From an uncultured Rhodanobacteraceae bacterium (lineage in GTDB: Bacteria; Pseudomonadota; Gammaproteobacteria; Xanthomonadales; Rhodanobacteraceae), in NCBI GenBank assembly GCA_913053815.1, contig CAJXGK010000005.1:1-18990 (forward strand): a stretch of 18,990 nt of DNA, written 5' to 3'. The notes beneath the pieces are model-generated. The model worked only from the letters and a program-made list of their open reading frames with translations, was not told the DNA's origin and ran no database searches. The stretch's first letter is position 1; every line of letters begins with the position of its first letter. Made by a program: the position numbers and the translations under genes. Shown piece by piece: positions 1 to 10,600 of this stretch.

Positions 1-1
1 G

Positions 2-3000
2 ATTGTGGTCGGTCCGACCTTGCGCCTGCACCAATGCGGTCTACCCAAGAAAATGGCCCTGGAATTGTTCAAACCGTTTATCTTCGCCCGCCTTCAGGGT
101 GATGAACAGGCGGCCACCATCAAGGCCGCCAAGCGCATGGTTGAACGTGAAGAGCCGGTGGTATGGGACATTCTTGAGGACGTGATCCGTGAGCATCCGG
201 TATTGCTGAATCGGGCGCCCACCTTGCATCGTCTAGGCATCCAGGCCTTTGAGCCCATTCTGATCGAAGGCAAGGCGATCCAGTTACATCCATTAGTTTG
301 CTCGGCATTCAATGCTGATTTCGACGGTGACCAGATGGCGGTGCATGTGCCATTGAGTATTGAGGCGCAGCTGGAAGCCCGGGCCTTGATGATGTCGACC
401 AATAATATTCTTTCTCCCGCGGACGGTTACCCGATTATTGTTCCCACCCAGGATGTAGTGTTGGGCCTGTACTATGCCAGCCGCGAACTGGTGGGGGCCA
501 AGGGTGAGGGCATGATACTTGCCAATGTCGCCGAAGCCCGGCGGGCCTACGACCATGGCGTGGCGGCATTGCATGCGCAGGTACGGGTCCGCATTCGCGA
601 GGTGCAGATCGCAGAGGACGGCACTCGTAGCGAGACGATTCAGCTTACCAAAACAACGGTTGGCCGCGCTTTGCTCTCGGAAATCTTGCCTGAGGGCATG
701 CCTTTCGAGTTAATGAATGCTGAGCTGAGCAAAAAGGCCATCTCGAACCTGATCAATGCCTGCTACCGCCGGCTTGGGCTGAAGGAGACCGTCGTCTTTG
801 CCGATCAGTTGATGTACACCGGTTACCGCTTCGCCACCCGGGCCGGGATCTCCATCGGTATCGACGACATGAAGATTCCGGATGAAAAGAAGGCAATTCT
901 GGAGGTGGCCGAAAAAGAGGTTGTGGAAATCCAGGAACAGTATCAATCCGGTTTGGTCACGGCAGGTGAACGCTATAATAAGGTTGTTGACATCTGGTCG
1001 CGAACCAACGAACTGATAGCAGCGGCCATGCTCAAGGGTATTGGTAATGAAAAGGTGATTAATGCCAAGGGCGATGAGGTGACCCAAAAATCCATGAATT
1101 CGCTGTTCATCATGGCGGATTCAGGAGCCCGAGGTTCGGCAGCACAGATTCGCCAGCTTGCCGGCATGCGCGGCCTGATGGCCAAGCCGGATGGGTCGAT
1201 CATCGAAGCCCCCATTAAGGCTAACTTCCGCGAAGGATTGGATGTTCAGCAGTACTTCAACTCCACCCATGGGGCTCGCAAAGGTCTGGCCGACACGGCT
1301 TTGAAAACGGCTAATTCAGGTTATCTGACGCGTCGGCTGGTGGATGTTGCTCAGGATGTAGTAGTCACGCTGAACGATTGCGGTACCTGCCAAGGTTTGA
1401 CGATGGTCCCCATTGTTGAAGGCGGCGATGTGGTGGAACCGTTGCGGGATCGCGTGTTGGGTCGGGTCGTGGCGGCTGATGTATATGCTCCGGGAGATCA
1501 GGATGAGCCACTGGCCAAGCAAAATGATTTGCTGGATGAGGCCATGGTCGAAAAGCTGGATGAAGCGGGGGTGCAATCGATCTTAGTACGTTCACCGATC
1601 ACCTGCGAGGCTTCCCATGGAGTTTGTGCACATTGTTATGGCCGAGATCTGGCCCGTGGACACCTGGTCAATATCGGTGAAGCCATCGGGGTGATTGCGG
1701 CACAATCCATCGGTGAGCCGGGAACCCAGTTGACCATGCGTACCTTCCATATCGGTGGCGCTGCATCACGTGCGGCCGCTGTAGACAATGTCACCATCAA
1801 GACGACCGGTATCATTAAGTTCAATAACATCAAGACCGTCAGGCATGCTCAAGGACACCTGGTTGCGGTATCCCGTTCCGGCGAGTTGAGCCTTCACGAT
1901 GCCCAAGGCCGGGAGCGTGAACGCTATCGGGTACCGTATGGTGCCACCATCAGTGTTGACGATGGTGATCAGGTCAAGGCGGGACAGACCCTGGCCAACT
2001 GGGATCCGCATACTCATCCGATTGTGTCGGAAGTGGCCGGTTTGGTACATTTTGCCGATTTCATTGAAGGCATCACCATTCAAGCCCAAACCGATGAACT
2101 GACCGGCTTGCAGAGTTCAGTCGTCACCGATCCCAAACGTCGTGGCAGTGGAGCCAAAGATCTGCGGCCCATCGTGCGGCTGGAGGACAAAGAGGGTAAT
2201 GAGTTAAAACTGGCCGGTACCGATATCCCCGCTCAGTACTTCTTGCCGGCCGGGGCCATTGTCGGGTTGCAGGATGGAGCCGAGGTAGGGGTGGGTGACG
2301 TGCTTGCCCGTATTCCACAGGAAACCTCCAAAACCCGTGATATTACCGGCGGTTTGCCACGCGTAGCAGACCTGTTCGAAGCGCGCAAGCCCAAGGAACC
2401 GGCGATCTTGGCTGAGCGCTCAGGCATCGTCAGCTTCGGCAAGGACACCAAGGGCAAACAGCGTTTGGTGATCAAGGATGCCGATGGTGATGCCTACGAA
2501 GAGCTGATCCCGAAGTGGCGGCATGTCATCGTGTTCGAAGGTGAGCATGTGGAACGCGGTGAAACGGTCGTGGATGGTGAGCCCAATTCGCACGACATTC
2601 TGCGCTTGTTGGGCGTTGAGCCGCTGGCCGCCTACTTGGTCAAGGAAATTCAGGATGTGTACCGGTTGCAGGGTGTGAAGATCAACGATAAGCATATCGA
2701 GGCGATCATCCGCCAGATGCTCCGCAAGGTTGAAGTGATCGATGCCGGTGACAGTCGCTATCTGCATGGGGAACAGGTTGAGCGCCTACGGGTTGTGGCT
2801 GAAAACCGGCGTTTACTGGCCCGCAATGAACAGCCGATCAATTTCCAGTCGATTCTGTTGGGGATCACCAAAGCTTCATTGGCTACAGAATCGTTTATTT
2901 CTGCGGCATCTTTCCAGGAAACTACACGAGTACTGACCGAAGCGGCTGTGCATGGAACACGTGATACCTTGCGGGGTCTGAAAGAGAATGTTATTGTCGG

Positions 3001-3145
3001 TCGTTTGATACCGGCAGGAACCGGCCTTGCCTACCATGCGCAACGGCACGGTGGCGTAACCTTCGCCGAAAGTGCGGTCGAATCGGATCGTGGTGCTTGC
3101 CCCGCAACGGATAAAAAGACGGTTGCCAGCGACGTGACCAAGTAA
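2..3145 (+). CDS. rpoC: RNA polymerase subunit beta' (3' part; 5' end outside window)
   Basis: This is the catalytic largest subunit of RNA polymerase, cut by the window edge. The reading frame is open from base 2 with about 1047 residues. Matching the active-site motif NADFDGDQ (its three Mg2+-binding Asp are codons at 317, 323 and 329) to E. coli D460/462/464 implies that about 354 N-terminal residues are missing. Four Cys (codons at 1379, 1604, 1625, 1634) match the second zinc site. The bridge-helix region ([20 protein letters not shown]) is followed by the trigger loop ([20 protein letters not shown]). About 190 residues then separate the two trigger-loop halves, as in the SI3 insertion of Proteobacteria, before [16 protein letters not shown]. 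The C-terminus keeps [20 protein letters not shown] and [14 protein letters not shown], then a short low-conservation tail. Projected full length is about 1400 residues, normal for the family. It would be the last gene of the rplKAJL-rpoBC cluster upstream (inferred). Confidence 0.99.
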   Translation: MVVGPTLRLHQCGLPKKMALELFKPFIFARLQGDEQAATIKAAKRMVEREEPVVWDILEDVIREHPVLLNRAPTLHRLGIQAFEPILIEGKAIQLHPLVCSAFNADFDGDQMAVHVPLSIEAQLEARALMMSTNNILSPADGYPIIVPTQDVVLGLYYASRELVGAKGEGMILANVAEARRAYDHGVAALHAQVRVRIREVQIAEDGTRSETIQLTKTTVGRALLSEILPEGMPFELMNAELSKKAISNLINACYRRLGLKETVVFADQLMYTGYRFATRAGISIGIDDMKIPDEKKAILEVAEKEVVEIQEQYQSGLVTAGERYNKVVDIWSRTNELIAAAMLKGIGNEKVINAKGDEVTQKSMNSLFIMADSGARGSAAQIRQLAGMRGLMAKPDGSIIEAPIKANFREGLDVQQYFNSTHGARKGLADTALKTANSGYLTRRLVDVAQDVVVTLNDCGTCQGLTMVPIVEGGDVVEPLRDRVLGRVVAADVYAPGDQDEPLAKQNDLLDEAMVEKLDEAGVQSILVRSPITCEASHGVCAHCYGRDLARGHLVNIGEAIGVIAAQSIGEPGTQLTMRTFHIGGAASRAAAVDNVTIKTTGIIKFNNIKTVRHAQGHLVAVSRSGELSLHDAQGRERERYRVPYGATISVDDGDQVKAGQTLANWDPHTHPIVSEVAGLVHFADFIEGITIQAQTDELTGLQSSVVTDPKRRGSGAKDLRPIVRLEDKEGNELKLAGTDIPAQYFLPAGAIVGLQDGAEVGVGDVLARIPQETSKTRDITGGLPRVADLFEARKPKEPAILAERSGIVSFGKDTKGKQRLVIKDADGDAYEELIPKWRHVIVFEGEHVERGETVVDGEPNSHDILRLLGVEPLAAYLVKEIQDVYRLQGVKINDKHIEAIIRQMLRKVEVIDAGDSRYLHGEQVERLRVVAENRRLLARNEQPINFQSILLGITKASLATESFISAASFQETTRVLTEAAVHGTRDTLRGLKENVIVGRLIPAGTGLAYHAQRHGGVTFAESAVESDRGACPATDKKTVASDVTK

Positions 3146-3168
3146 AACGCGCCTTGGCGCATACTTAA

Positions 3169-3200
3169 CGAAATGAGGGGCAGGAAGCACCTCGTTTTCG
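3169..3200 (+). terminator. Possible terminator hairpin after rpoC (weak)
   Basis: An imperfect inverted repeat lies 24 bases after the rpoC stop. Bases 3169-3178 can pair with 3190-3200 (GAGG with CCTC, one G-U pair, three A-T pairs, one bulged T, then CG with CG), leaving an 11-base loop. A smaller perfect repeat GCGCC-TT-GGCGC lies just upstream at 3149-3160. Neither is followed by a clean T run, so intrinsic termination is uncertain. The position fits the end of the rpoBC transcript. Confidence 0.28.
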
Positions 3201-3215
3201 AGACACGGATGCAGA

Positions 3216-3238
3216 GAATGGCTTGTTGAAAGCCATTC
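3216..3238. repeat. Perfect 9-bp inverted repeat upstream of the str promoter
   Basis: GAATGGCTT at 3216-3224 and AAGCCATTC at 3230-3238 are exact reverse complements separated by GTTGA. As RNA it is a stable hairpin that could end rpoBC transcription, although what follows is AT-rich rather than a T run. As DNA it is a dyad covering the -35 region of the proposed rpsL promoter, so an operator role is also possible. Confidence 0.55.
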
Positions 3239-3252
3239 ATATGTGTTATATT
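3226..3252 (+). promoter_or_regulatory. Probable sigma70-type promoter for the str operon
   Basis: A TATATT hexamer at 3247-3252 matches the -10 consensus at five of six bases and is preceded by TG plus one base (3244-3246), the extended -10 motif. TTGAAA at 3226-3231 matches the -35 consensus at five of six, with a short 15-base spacer that an extended -10 would tolerate. The predicted start is near 3258-3260, giving a leader of about 50 bases before the rpsL start. It lies in the only long gap before the str genes. Confidence 0.45.
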
Positions 3253-3262
3253 TCCGCTTCTC

Positions 3263-3285
3263 GGCAGGCCGGTTATAGGCTTGCC
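3263..3285 (+). promoter_or_regulatory. Leader hairpin in the rpsL 5' UTR
   Basis: GGCAGGCC (3263-3270) pairs with GGCTTGCC (3278-3285) over eight pairs, one of them G-U, with a seven-base loop. A pyrimidine-rich stretch follows and then the rpsL ribosome-binding site. If transcription begins near 3259 the stem sits almost at the 5' end of the mRNA, where it could protect the transcript. Attenuation or ribosomal-protein binding are other options. Confidence 0.45.
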
Positions 3286-3310
3286 TTTACGTTTCTTAGG
3301 ATCCCCAGTC

Positions 3311-3685
3311 ATGGCGACAATCAACCAGTTGGTGCGCAAGCCCCGCCGACCGAAGAGCTACAAAAGCGATTCACCGGCCTTGCAAAGTTGTCCGCAACGC
3401 CGCGGGGTATGTACGCGCGTTTACACCACCACGCCGAAAAAACCGAATTCTGCGTTGCGCAAAGTTGCCAAAGTTAGGCTGACCAATGGCTACGAAGTGA
3501 TTAGTTATATCGGTGGGGAAGGGCACAACCTACAGGAGCATTCCGTGGTACTGATCCGTGGCGGCCGGGTCAAGGATCTGCCTGGTGTTCGTTACCACAC
3601 GGTTCGTGGCAGTCTCGATTGTGCCGGTATTGCCAAGCGCCGTAATGCGCGTTCCAAGTATGGCGCTAAGCGCCCGAAGAGCTGA
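3311..3685 (+). CDS. rpsL: 30S ribosomal protein S12
   Basis: S12 lies at the decoding centre of the 30S subunit and helps control tRNA selection. The product is 124 residues, the standard length, and is collinear with E. coli S12. It has the motif [14 protein letters not shown] with Lys43, then [12 protein letters not shown] and [17 protein letters not shown] with Lys88 and Pro91. Lys43, Lys88 and Pro91 are the usual streptomycin-resistance positions and all are wild type, so the allele looks streptomycin-sensitive. Asp89 is the residue methylthiolated by RimO in relatives. The ATG at 3311 is chosen over an upstream in-frame start at 3281 because it gives the family N-terminus [11 protein letters not shown] and has AGGA about nine bases upstream. 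It is the first gene of the str operon, preceded by the promoter and leader hairpin noted here. Confidence 0.99.
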   Translation: MATINQLVRKPRRPKSYKSDSPALQSCPQRRGVCTRVYTTTPKKPNSALRKVAKVRLTNGYEVISYIGGEGHNLQEHSVVLIRGGRVKDLPGVRYHTVRGSLDCAGIAKRRNARSKYGAKRPKS

Positions 3686-3703
3686 CTCTGCGGAGTATGA
3701 ATA

Positions 3704-4171
3704 ATGTCGCGTAAAGGTTCACATCCCCCTCGTGCGGTGCTGCCTGACCCCAAGCACGGTAGCAAATCGATTGCTCGTTTCATCAATATCGTGATGAAAA
3801 GTGGTAAGAAGTCAATAGCCGAAATGATTGTCTATGGAGCCATCGATCGAATCGCTGAAAAACATGCCGAGCCTGTCAGCGTAGTTGAAAAAGCGCTGGA
3901 TAATGTGGCCCCGGCCGTGGAGGTCAAATCCCGCCGAGTAGGCGGTGCGACTTACCAGGTTCCGGTCGAAGTGCGCCCCGTACGACGCCAAGCTTTAGCT
4001 ATGCGTTGGGTGATTGATGCGGCCCGCAAGCGCGGCGAGACCACCATGCCGAACAAGCTTGCAGGGGAACTTCTCGATGCTGCCGAAAGCCGTGGCGGGG
4101 CAGTAAAAAAACGAGAAGAAACCCATCGCATGGCAGAGGCCAACAAAGCCTTTTCACATTATCGCTGGTAA
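3704..4171 (+). CDS. rpsG: 30S ribosomal protein S7
   Basis: S7 is a primary binder of the 3' major domain of 16S rRNA; it nucleates the 30S head and contacts E-site tRNA. The product is 155 residues, matching the short form of the family and ending AFSHYRW. It keeps the conserved blocks [36 protein letters not shown] and [19 protein letters not shown]. The ATG at 3704 is preceded by CGGAG about eight bases upstream. Only 18 bases separate it from rpsL. In E. coli this gap is near 100 bases and holds the S7 autoregulatory site, so feedback by S7 must work differently here or be absent (inferred). Confidence 0.99.
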   Translation: MSRKGSHPPRAVLPDPKHGSKSIARFINIVMKSGKKSIAEMIVYGAIDRIAEKHAEPVSVVEKALDNVAPAVEVKSRRVGGATYQVPVEVRPVRRQALAMRWVIDAARKRGETTMPNKLAGELLDAAESRGGAVKKREETHRMAEANKAFSHYRW

Positions 4172-4189
4172 GTACTGAGGCTATCTACT

Positions 4190-6283
4190 GTGGCTCGCAA
4201 GACACCCATTGAGCGCTATCGTAACTTTGGCATCATGGCCCACATTGATGCAGGGAAGACTACGACTACCGAACGCATCCTGTTTTATACCGGGGTGAAT
4301 CATAAGATCGGTGAAGTCCATGATGGCACTGCGACCATGGACTGGATGGAGCAGGAACAAGAGCGTGGTATTACCATCACCTCTGCGGCGACCACCTGTT
4401 TCTGGAAAGGCATGGACATGTCTTTGCCGGAACATCGGTTCAACATTATTGATACACCGGGTCACGTCGATTTTACCATCGAGGTAGAGCGTTCTTTGCG
4501 TGTTCTCGATGGCGCTGTGTTTGTGTTGTGTGCCGTAGGAGGGGTTCAGCCTCAGTCCGAGACGGTGTGGCGTCAGGCCAACAAATACGGGGTACCCCGT
4601 CTTGCGTTCGTAAACAAGATGGATCGTACTGGAGCCAATTTCGACAAAGTTATCGAGCAATTGAAATCGCACCTAGGTGCGCATCCTGTTGCGATGCAGT
4701 TTCCTATTGGTGCTGAGGAGCATTTCGAAGGGGTCGTCGATCTGGTCAAGATGAAGGCGATCTATTGGGATGCGGAGTCGCATGGCACCCAGTTTGAATA
4801 CCGAGGGATTCCGGCCGATCTGGTTGAAGCGTGCAACGCGGCACGCAGTTTTATGGTGGAATCAGCCGCGGAGACTTCCGAAGCTTTGATGGATAAATAC
4901 CTCGAAGAGGGTGACCTCGATGAGACCGATATTGTTGCCGGAATTCGTTCGGCAACACTTAAGAACACTTTGATTCCGGTGTTTTGTGGAAGTGCTTTTA
5001 AGAATAAGGGTGTACAAGCCGTACTCGATGGAGTAGTGCAGTTACTGCCTTCACCGGCAGATCGCCCCCCGGTCACGGGGGTGGATGAAAACGGTGCCGA
5101 GAGCAGCCGGAAAGCCCAGGATACCGAAGCTTTTTCGGCGCTCGCGTTCAAAATCATGACGGATCCCTATGTGGGTTCTCTGACCTTCTTCCGGGTTTAT
5201 TCCGGGGTGTTGAGTGCTGGAGACCAAGTTTATAACCCGATTAAAATGAAAAAAGAGCGTATCGGGCGCATTCTGCAGATGCATGCTAATCAACGTGTAG
5301 AGATCAAGGAAGTGTATGCAGGCGATATTGCGGCGGCGGTGGGTTTGAAGGATGTCACCACCGGTGACACCTTGTGTGCGAATGGTGAGGCCATCACGCT
5401 GGAACGAATGGTGTTTCCCGAGCCCGTCATAGCTATGGCGGTGGAGCCGAAGACCAAGTCGGATCAGGAAAAGATGGGTGTTGCTTTGTCGCGGCTTGCT
5501 CAGGAAGACCCCTCTTTCAGAGTGCATACCGATGACGAATCCGGGCAGACCATCATTGCCGGTATGGGTGAACTGCATCTGGATATTCTGGTGGAGCGGA
5601 TGCGCCGCGAGTTCAATGTCGAAGCGAGTGTCGGCAAGCCTCAAGTTGCCTATCGCGAAGCGATTCGTAAGTCAGTACGTCAGGAAGGCAAGTTTATCCG
5701 TCAGTCCGGTGGTAAGGGTCAGTACGGTCATGTGGTGATCGAGTTGCAACCACGCGAACGTGGTGCGGGCTACGAATTTGTGAATGGGATCGTTGGTGGG
5801 GTGGTTCCGAAGGAATATATCCCCGCCGTCGACAAGGGTATTCGGGAAGCCATGCAGAACGGTATTTTGGCCGGCTTCCCGATCGTCGATGTTAAGATTC
5901 GTCTGGTTGATGGTTCGTATCATGAGGTTGACTCTTCGGAAATAGCCTTCAAAATAGCCGGCTCCATGGCTTTCAAGGAAGGCTTTCATAAGGCCAACCC
6001 CACGCTGCTTGAACCCGTGATGAAAGTCGAGGTGGTTACACCCGAAGACTACATGGGTGATGTGATGGGAGATTTGAGTCGGCGCCGCGGAATTCTGCAA
6101 GGTTCCGATGACAGTCCTTCTGGGAAGCTCATTGCGGCCATGGTGCCGCTTGGGGAAATGTTCGGTTATGCCACTTCGCTGCGATCAGCCACCCAGGGCC
6201 GGGCCACATTCACCATGGAGTTTGATCATTACTCCGTAGCTCCAAACAGTATCACCGAACAGGTGATGAAGAAATCAGCCTGA
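4190..6283 (+). CDS. fusA: Translation elongation factor G
   Basis: EF-G is the GTPase that drives translocation of tRNA and mRNA and, with ribosome recycling factor, splits post-termination ribosomes. The product is 697 residues, normal for proteobacterial EF-G. GTPase motifs are in order: G1 AHIDAGKTT (residues 17-25), G2 RGITI (59-63), G3 DTPGH (88-92), G4 NKMD (142-145) and a G5-like GSAFKNKG near 267. Domains II to V follow, including [21 protein letters not shown] and the C-terminal [12 protein letters not shown] and [19 protein letters not shown]. The start is a GTG at 4190 giving [12 protein letters not shown], with GAGG nine bases upstream; no ATG would give the family N-terminus. 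It sits 18 bases after rpsG and 43 bases before tuf. Confidence 0.99.
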   Translation: MARKTPIERYRNFGIMAHIDAGKTTTTERILFYTGVNHKIGEVHDGTATMDWMEQEQERGITITSAATTCFWKGMDMSLPEHRFNIIDTPGHVDFTIEVERSLRVLDGAVFVLCAVGGVQPQSETVWRQANKYGVPRLAFVNKMDRTGANFDKVIEQLKSHLGAHPVAMQFPIGAEEHFEGVVDLVKMKAIYWDAESHGTQFEYRGIPADLVEACNAARSFMVESAAETSEALMDKYLEEGDLDETDIVAGIRSATLKNTLIPVFCGSAFKNKGVQAVLDGVVQLLPSPADRPPVTGVDENGAESSRKAQDTEAFSALAFKIMTDPYVGSLTFFRVYSGVLSAGDQVYNPIKMKKERIGRILQMHANQRVEIKEVYAGDIAAAVGLKDVTTGDTLCANGEAITLERMVFPEPVIAMAVEPKTKSDQEKMGVALSRLAQEDPSFRVHTDDESGQTIIAGMGELHLDILVERMRREFNVEASVGKPQVAYREAIRKSVRQEGKFIRQSGGKGQYGHVVIELQPRERGAGYEFVNGIVGGVVPKEYIPAVDKGIREAMQNGILAGFPIVDVKIRLVDGSYHEVDSSEIAFKIAGSMAFKEGFHKANPTLLEPVMKVEVVTPEDYMGDVMGDLSRRRGILQGSDDSPSGKLIAAMVPLGEMFGYATSLRSATQGRATFTMEFDHYSVAPNSITEQVMKKSA

Positions 6284-6326
6284 CACTTTTGTTGATTAGT
6301 AACAGTTTATATTGAGGTTCAGACTC

Positions 6327-7517
<1,191 letters not shown>

Positions 7518-7530
7518 CACCCGGGGGGTA

Positions 7531-7568
7531 TCGGGGTGGTGAAAACCGCCCCGAGAATGGGTTCTTTT
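7531..7568 (+). promoter_or_regulatory. Strong GAAA-tetraloop hairpin between tuf and rpsJ
   Basis: Bases 7531-7540 (TCGGGGTGGT) pair with 7545-7554 (ACCGCCCCGA) over ten pairs, one of them U-G, closed by a GAAA loop (7541-7544). A T-rich stretch TTCTTTT follows at 7562-7568, with seven other bases in between, so it is not a textbook terminator. It lies 27 bases before the rpsJ start, in the position of the S10-operon leader. It could partly terminate str transcripts, set a processing site or act in feedback by L4. Confidence 0.6.
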
Positions 7569-7580
7569 CAGGAAACGGTC

Positions 7581-7892
7581 ATGGCGAATCAGAAAATCCG
7601 TATTCGACTCAAGGCGTTCGATCATCGGTTGATCGATCGTTCAGCGAGCGAGATTGTTGAGACAGCGAAGCGTACGGGGGCGACCGTTTGTGGTCCCATT
7701 CCGCTGCCCACTAAAATCGAGCGCTACACGATTCTGACTTCGCCACATGTCGACAAGGATGCGCGGGATCAATATGAGACCCGCACCCATAAAAGAGTTC
7801 TGGACATAATCGACCCCAATGACAAGACCGTCGATGCGCTGATGAAGCTCGATCTGGCAGCTGGTGTGGATGTTCAGATCAAGCTTGGCTGA
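7581..7892 (+). CDS. rpsJ: 30S ribosomal protein S10
   Basis: S10 is a 30S head protein which, as NusE, also joins NusB in transcription antitermination. The product is 103 residues, the exact family length. Recognisable blocks are [13 protein letters not shown] at the start, [26 protein letters not shown] in the middle (the extended loop that enters the 30S head) and [13 protein letters not shown] towards the end. The ATG at 7581 is chosen over in-frame upstream starts from 7536 because those would run through the leader hairpin; AGGA lies seven bases before the ATG. It heads the S10 operon, with rplC 21 bases downstream. Confidence 0.99.
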   Translation: MANQKIRIRLKAFDHRLIDRSASEIVETAKRTGATVCGPIPLPTKIERYTILTSPHVDKDARDQYETRTHKRVLDIIDPNDKTVDALMKLDLAAGVDVQIKLG

Positions 7893-7913
7893 AGAGAATC
7901 AGGATTTATAGCT

Positions 7914-8555
7914 ATGAGTATCGGACTAGTGGGTCGTAAATGCGGTATGAGCCGAATCTTCACCGAAGATGGGCGCTCCGTGCCGGTGACGCTGATCGAG
8001 GCGACGCCGAATCGCATCACTATGGTGAAGACATCGGCAAGTGATGGCTATGAAGCCATCCAGGTCACGGTAGGACAGAAGCGTTCATCGCTGCTGACCC
8101 AGCCGATGAAAGGCCATTATGCCAAGGCTAAGGTGGATCCGGGACGTGGTCTTTGGGAATTCCGGGTGCAACCTGACGAATTGCTCGACTTAGCGGTGGG
8201 TGCCGAGTTGCAGACCGGCGATGTATTTAAGGTTGGGCAAATCGTCGATGTTTCCGGTATCACTAAAGGCAAGGGTTTTGCCGGTACGATCAAGCGCCAT
8301 CATTTCAAGATGGGCGATGCAACGCATGGCAATTCACTTTCCCATCGGGCTCCTGGGTCGATTGGTCAACGCCAGACTCCAGGGCGAGTGTTTCCGGGTA
8401 AGAAGATGGCCGGTCACATGGGACACAATAAGCAAACCATGATGAATCTTGTGGTTGTGAAGATCGATACTGAGCGTCATCTCATTGCAGTCAAGGGCGT
8501 CGTGCCCGGTCCAGCGGGCGGTGATGTTGTCATCAGTCCGGCGGCCAAGGGTTGA
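7914..8555 (+). CDS. rplC: 50S ribosomal protein L3
   Basis: L3 binds 23S rRNA early in 50S assembly and sends a long loop towards the peptidyl-transferase centre. The product is 213 residues against about 209 in E. coli. It opens with [16 protein letters not shown] and contains the signature [17 protein letters not shown], then [19 protein letters not shown]. The Gln of the SIGQ segment (about residue 152) corresponds to the site methylated by PrmB in E. coli. AGGA lies nine bases before the ATG. The next gene, rplD, begins eight bases after the stop, and its ribosome-binding site overlaps the rplC stop codon. Confidence 0.99.
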   Translation: MSIGLVGRKCGMSRIFTEDGRSVPVTLIEATPNRITMVKTSASDGYEAIQVTVGQKRSSLLTQPMKGHYAKAKVDPGRGLWEFRVQPDELLDLAVGAELQTGDVFKVGQIVDVSGITKGKGFAGTIKRHHFKMGDATHGNSLSHRAPGSIGQRQTPGRVFPGKKMAGHMGHNKQTMMNLVVVKIDTERHLIAVKGVVPGPAGGDVVISPAAKG

Positions 8556-8563
8556 GGAACCAG

Positions 8564-9169
8564 ATGATGGAATTGAATGTAATCGACGCCTCCCCCATCG
8601 CTGTTTCGGAGGCGGTGTTCGGTGTTGAATATCGCGAACATCTTGTGCATCAGGTTGTGGTGGCTTACCAGGCGGGTGGTCGCGCCGGTACCAAGGCCCA
8701 ACTCACTCGTGGGCAAATGTCAGGCAGCACCCGGAAATTTAAAAAACAGAAAGGTGGCGGAGCACGCCACGGTGACTATCGGGCGCCCATCTTTGTCGGT
8801 GGCGGCCGGACTTTTGCAGCTTCGCCGCGTGATCACTCACAAAAGGTCAATCGCAAAATGTTCCGCGGAGCCATTCGTTCAATTTTTGCGGAATTGAATC
8901 GACAGGGCAGACTCAAAGTAGTTTCCGATCTGAAGTTGGATTCACCCAAGACCCGTGGCCTGTTATCGCGTTTGCATGAACTTGGCCTCTCAGGTTACAC
9001 ACTGTTGGTGGATCACGACGCCAATGCAAATCTTTTTTTGGCGGTAAGAAATCTTCCTCTGGTACATGTGGTCGACGTGGCGGCGCTCAGCCCTGTCGCG
9101 CTGGTCCGCGCTGACCAGGTGGTTCTTACTGCTGTGACAGTCAAAAAAGTCGAGGAGTGGTTGGTATGA
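8564..9169 (+). CDS. rplD: 50S ribosomal protein L4
   Basis: L4 is a primary 23S rRNA binder whose long loop lines the polypeptide exit tunnel. In E. coli it also represses its own S10 operon through the mRNA leader. The product is 201 residues, the family length. Motifs seen are [18 protein letters not shown], the tunnel loop [21 protein letters not shown], and the domain [26 protein letters not shown]. Two adjacent ATG codons (8564 and 8567) are possible starts; the second gives the common N-terminus MEL and lies nine bases after GAGG, the first six. An in-frame TTG at 8552 inside the ribosome-binding site is rejected. The stop overlaps the rplW start by four bases (ATGA). Confidence 0.98.
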   Translation: MMELNVIDASPIAVSEAVFGVEYREHLVHQVVVAYQAGGRAGTKAQLTRGQMSGSTRKFKKQKGGGARHGDYRAPIFVGGGRTFAASPRDHSQKVNRKMFRGAIRSIFAELNRQGRLKVVSDLKLDSPKTRGLLSRLHELGLSGYTLLVDHDANANLFLAVRNLPLVHVVDVAALSPVALVRADQVVLTAVTVKKVEEWLV

Positions 9170-9459
9170 ATATGGAACGTATCCTCGATGTTATTCGTGC
9201 GCCGCTGGTTACGGAAAAAACAGCGCGTCTCCAGGAAAATAACCAATACGTTTTTAAGGTGGCGCCCGATGCCTCTAAACCTGAAGTTAAGACGGCCATT
9301 GAGCAGTTGTTTGAGGTGAAGGTTGAATCCGTCAATCTGCTCAACGTCAAGGGTAAGGTAAAAACCTTCCATTCTCGGAAAGGACGTCGTTCAAGCATGC
9401 GCAAAGCCTATGTCCGTCTGGCCGAAGGCCAGAGTATCGACACGTTGGCCAGGGCCTGA
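9166..9459 (+). CDS. rplW: 50S ribosomal protein L23
   Basis: L23 sits at the exit of the ribosomal tunnel and is the docking point for trigger factor and the signal-recognition particle. The product is 97 residues against 100 in E. coli. It shows [12 protein letters not shown] (with the Glu used for trigger-factor contact), the core [25 protein letters not shown] and [13 protein letters not shown]. The ATG at 9166 overlaps the rplD stop in an ATGA junction and has GAGGAG eight bases upstream. A later ATG at 9172 is possible but poorly spaced, and a GTG at 9157 lies in the ribosome-binding site. The junction suggests translational coupling to rplD. Confidence 0.97.
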   Translation: MNMERILDVIRAPLVTEKTARLQENNQYVFKVAPDASKPEVKTAIEQLFEVKVESVNLLNVKGKVKTFHSRKGRRSSMRKAYVRLAEGQSIDTLARA

Positions 9460-9476
9460 GCAGGGGAGTAAGCATC

Positions 9477-10298
9477 ATGGCATTGATGACATATAAGCCG
9501 ACCTCTCCAGGTCGCCGTGCCAAGGTCAGCCCAGTCAAGAAGGGGCTACACAAGGGTGCGCCTTACGGCCCGTTGACTGAGTCACAGTCTAATACGGGGG
9601 GTAGAAATCATTATGGGCGTATTACCGTCAGGCATCGGGGCGGAGGCCATAAACAAGCCTATCGAGTGATCGATTTCCGGCGCAACAAGGAGGGTATCGG
9701 TTGTCGGATTGAGCGCATCGAATACGATCCCAATCGCACGGCACATATCGCTCTGGTTTGCTATGCAGACGGTGAGCGACGCTACATCATCGCTCCTCAG
9801 GGTGTGGCGATGGGTGAGCAACTTGTTTCGGGTCACGATGCGCCGATCAAGCCTGGTAACTGTTTACCTTTGCGTAATATTCCGGTGGGCACTGTGGTGC
9901 ATTGCGTCGAGATGAAACCGGGTAAGGGTGGTCAGATTGCGCGCAGTGCCGGGGCTTCCGTACAAATCGTGGCCCGTGAGCATGGGTTTGCGACGCTGCG
10001 ACTCCGCTCAGGTGAAATGCGTAAGGTTTCGACGGAGTGTCACGCGACGGTGGGCGCAGTCAGCAATGCTGAACATAGCTTGCGTAAACTTGGTAAGGCC
10101 GGCGCCAAACGTTGGTTGGGTATTCGACCGACCGTCCGCGGTGTTGCCATGAACCCTGTGGATCACCCGCACGGTGGTGGTGAGGGTAAAACTTCGGGGG
10201 GTCGTCATCCGGTCAGTCCCTGGGGTACGCCGACCAAGGGTTACAAAACGCGCCATAACAAGCGCACTCAAAACATGATTGTACGTCGTCGCAAGTAA
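9477..10298 (+). CDS. rplB: 50S ribosomal protein L2
   Basis: L2 is one of the most conserved 50S proteins; it is needed for subunit association and lies near the peptidyl-transferase centre. The product is 273 residues, the exact family length. It has KPTSPGRR near the N-terminus, [17 protein letters not shown], then [20 protein letters not shown], and the C-terminal signature [14 protein letters not shown] with the conserved His at residue 230. The basic tail ends in RRRK. The ATG at 9477 gives [10 protein letters not shown] and has GGGGAG eight bases upstream; an ATG at 9486 would shorten the N-terminus by three residues. It lies 17 bases after rplW and 12 before rpsS. Confidence 0.99.
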   Translation: MALMTYKPTSPGRRAKVSPVKKGLHKGAPYGPLTESQSNTGGRNHYGRITVRHRGGGHKQAYRVIDFRRNKEGIGCRIERIEYDPNRTAHIALVCYADGERRYIIAPQGVAMGEQLVSGHDAPIKPGNCLPLRNIPVGTVVHCVEMKPGKGGQIARSAGASVQIVAREHGFATLRLRSGEMRKVSTECHATVGAVSNAEHSLRKLGKAGAKRWLGIRPTVRGVAMNPVDHPHGGGEGKTSGGRHPVSPWGTPTKGYKTRHNKRTQNMIVRRRK

Positions 10299-10310
10299 CA
10301 GGACTCAGAC

Positions 10311-10592
10311 ATGCCGCGTTCACTAAAAAAAGGCCCCTTTGTCGATCTTCACCTGTTGAAGAAAGTCGAGTCGGCCATTGCCATCAACAATAAGCGCCCC
10401 ATCAAGACCTGGTCACGTCGTTCGATGGTTCTTCCGGATATGGTGGGTTTGACGATCGCCGTACATAACGGTAGGCAGCACATGCCGGTTTTGATCAATG
10501 AGAATATGGTGGGTCATAAACTGGGCGAGTTTGCGGTGACCCGTACATTCAGGGGTCACGTCGGCAACAAGAGCAGCAAGAGCAGCAGGTGA
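10311..10592 (+). CDS. rpsS: 30S ribosomal protein S19
   Basis: S19 pairs with S13 in the 30S head and contributes to the intersubunit bridge region. The product is 93 residues (E. coli 92). It starts [12 protein letters not shown] and contains [40 protein letters not shown] and [12 protein letters not shown]. The C-terminal tail is a short Ser/Lys-rich run. The ATG at 10311 follows an AGGA site by about eight bases. Eight bases separate its stop from the rplV start, and the rplV ribosome-binding site overlaps the last codons. Confidence 0.99.
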   Translation: MPRSLKKGPFVDLHLLKKVESAIAINNKRPIKTWSRRSMVLPDMVGLTIAVHNGRQHMPVLINENMVGHKLGEFAVTRTFRGHVGNKSSKSSR

Positions 10593-10600
10593 AGCCAGCG

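Noticed and set aside
5051..5644. Long minus-strand open frame opposite fusA (197 codons), with similar ones opposite rplV-rpsC, rplE and rplE-rpsH
   Set aside because: They lie entirely opposite clearly real genes, resemble no protein family I know and have no supporting context; they arise from the codon pattern of the sense strand.
6286..6313. Possible tuf promoter using TATATT at 6308-6313
   Set aside because: The hexamer overlaps the tuf ribosome-binding region, would leave a leader of only a few bases, and no -35 lies at a workable distance.
7536..7580. Extended N-terminus of S10 from an upstream in-frame start
   Set aside because: It would add 15 residues unlike any S10, translated from the leader hairpin; the ATG at 7581 gives the exact family length.
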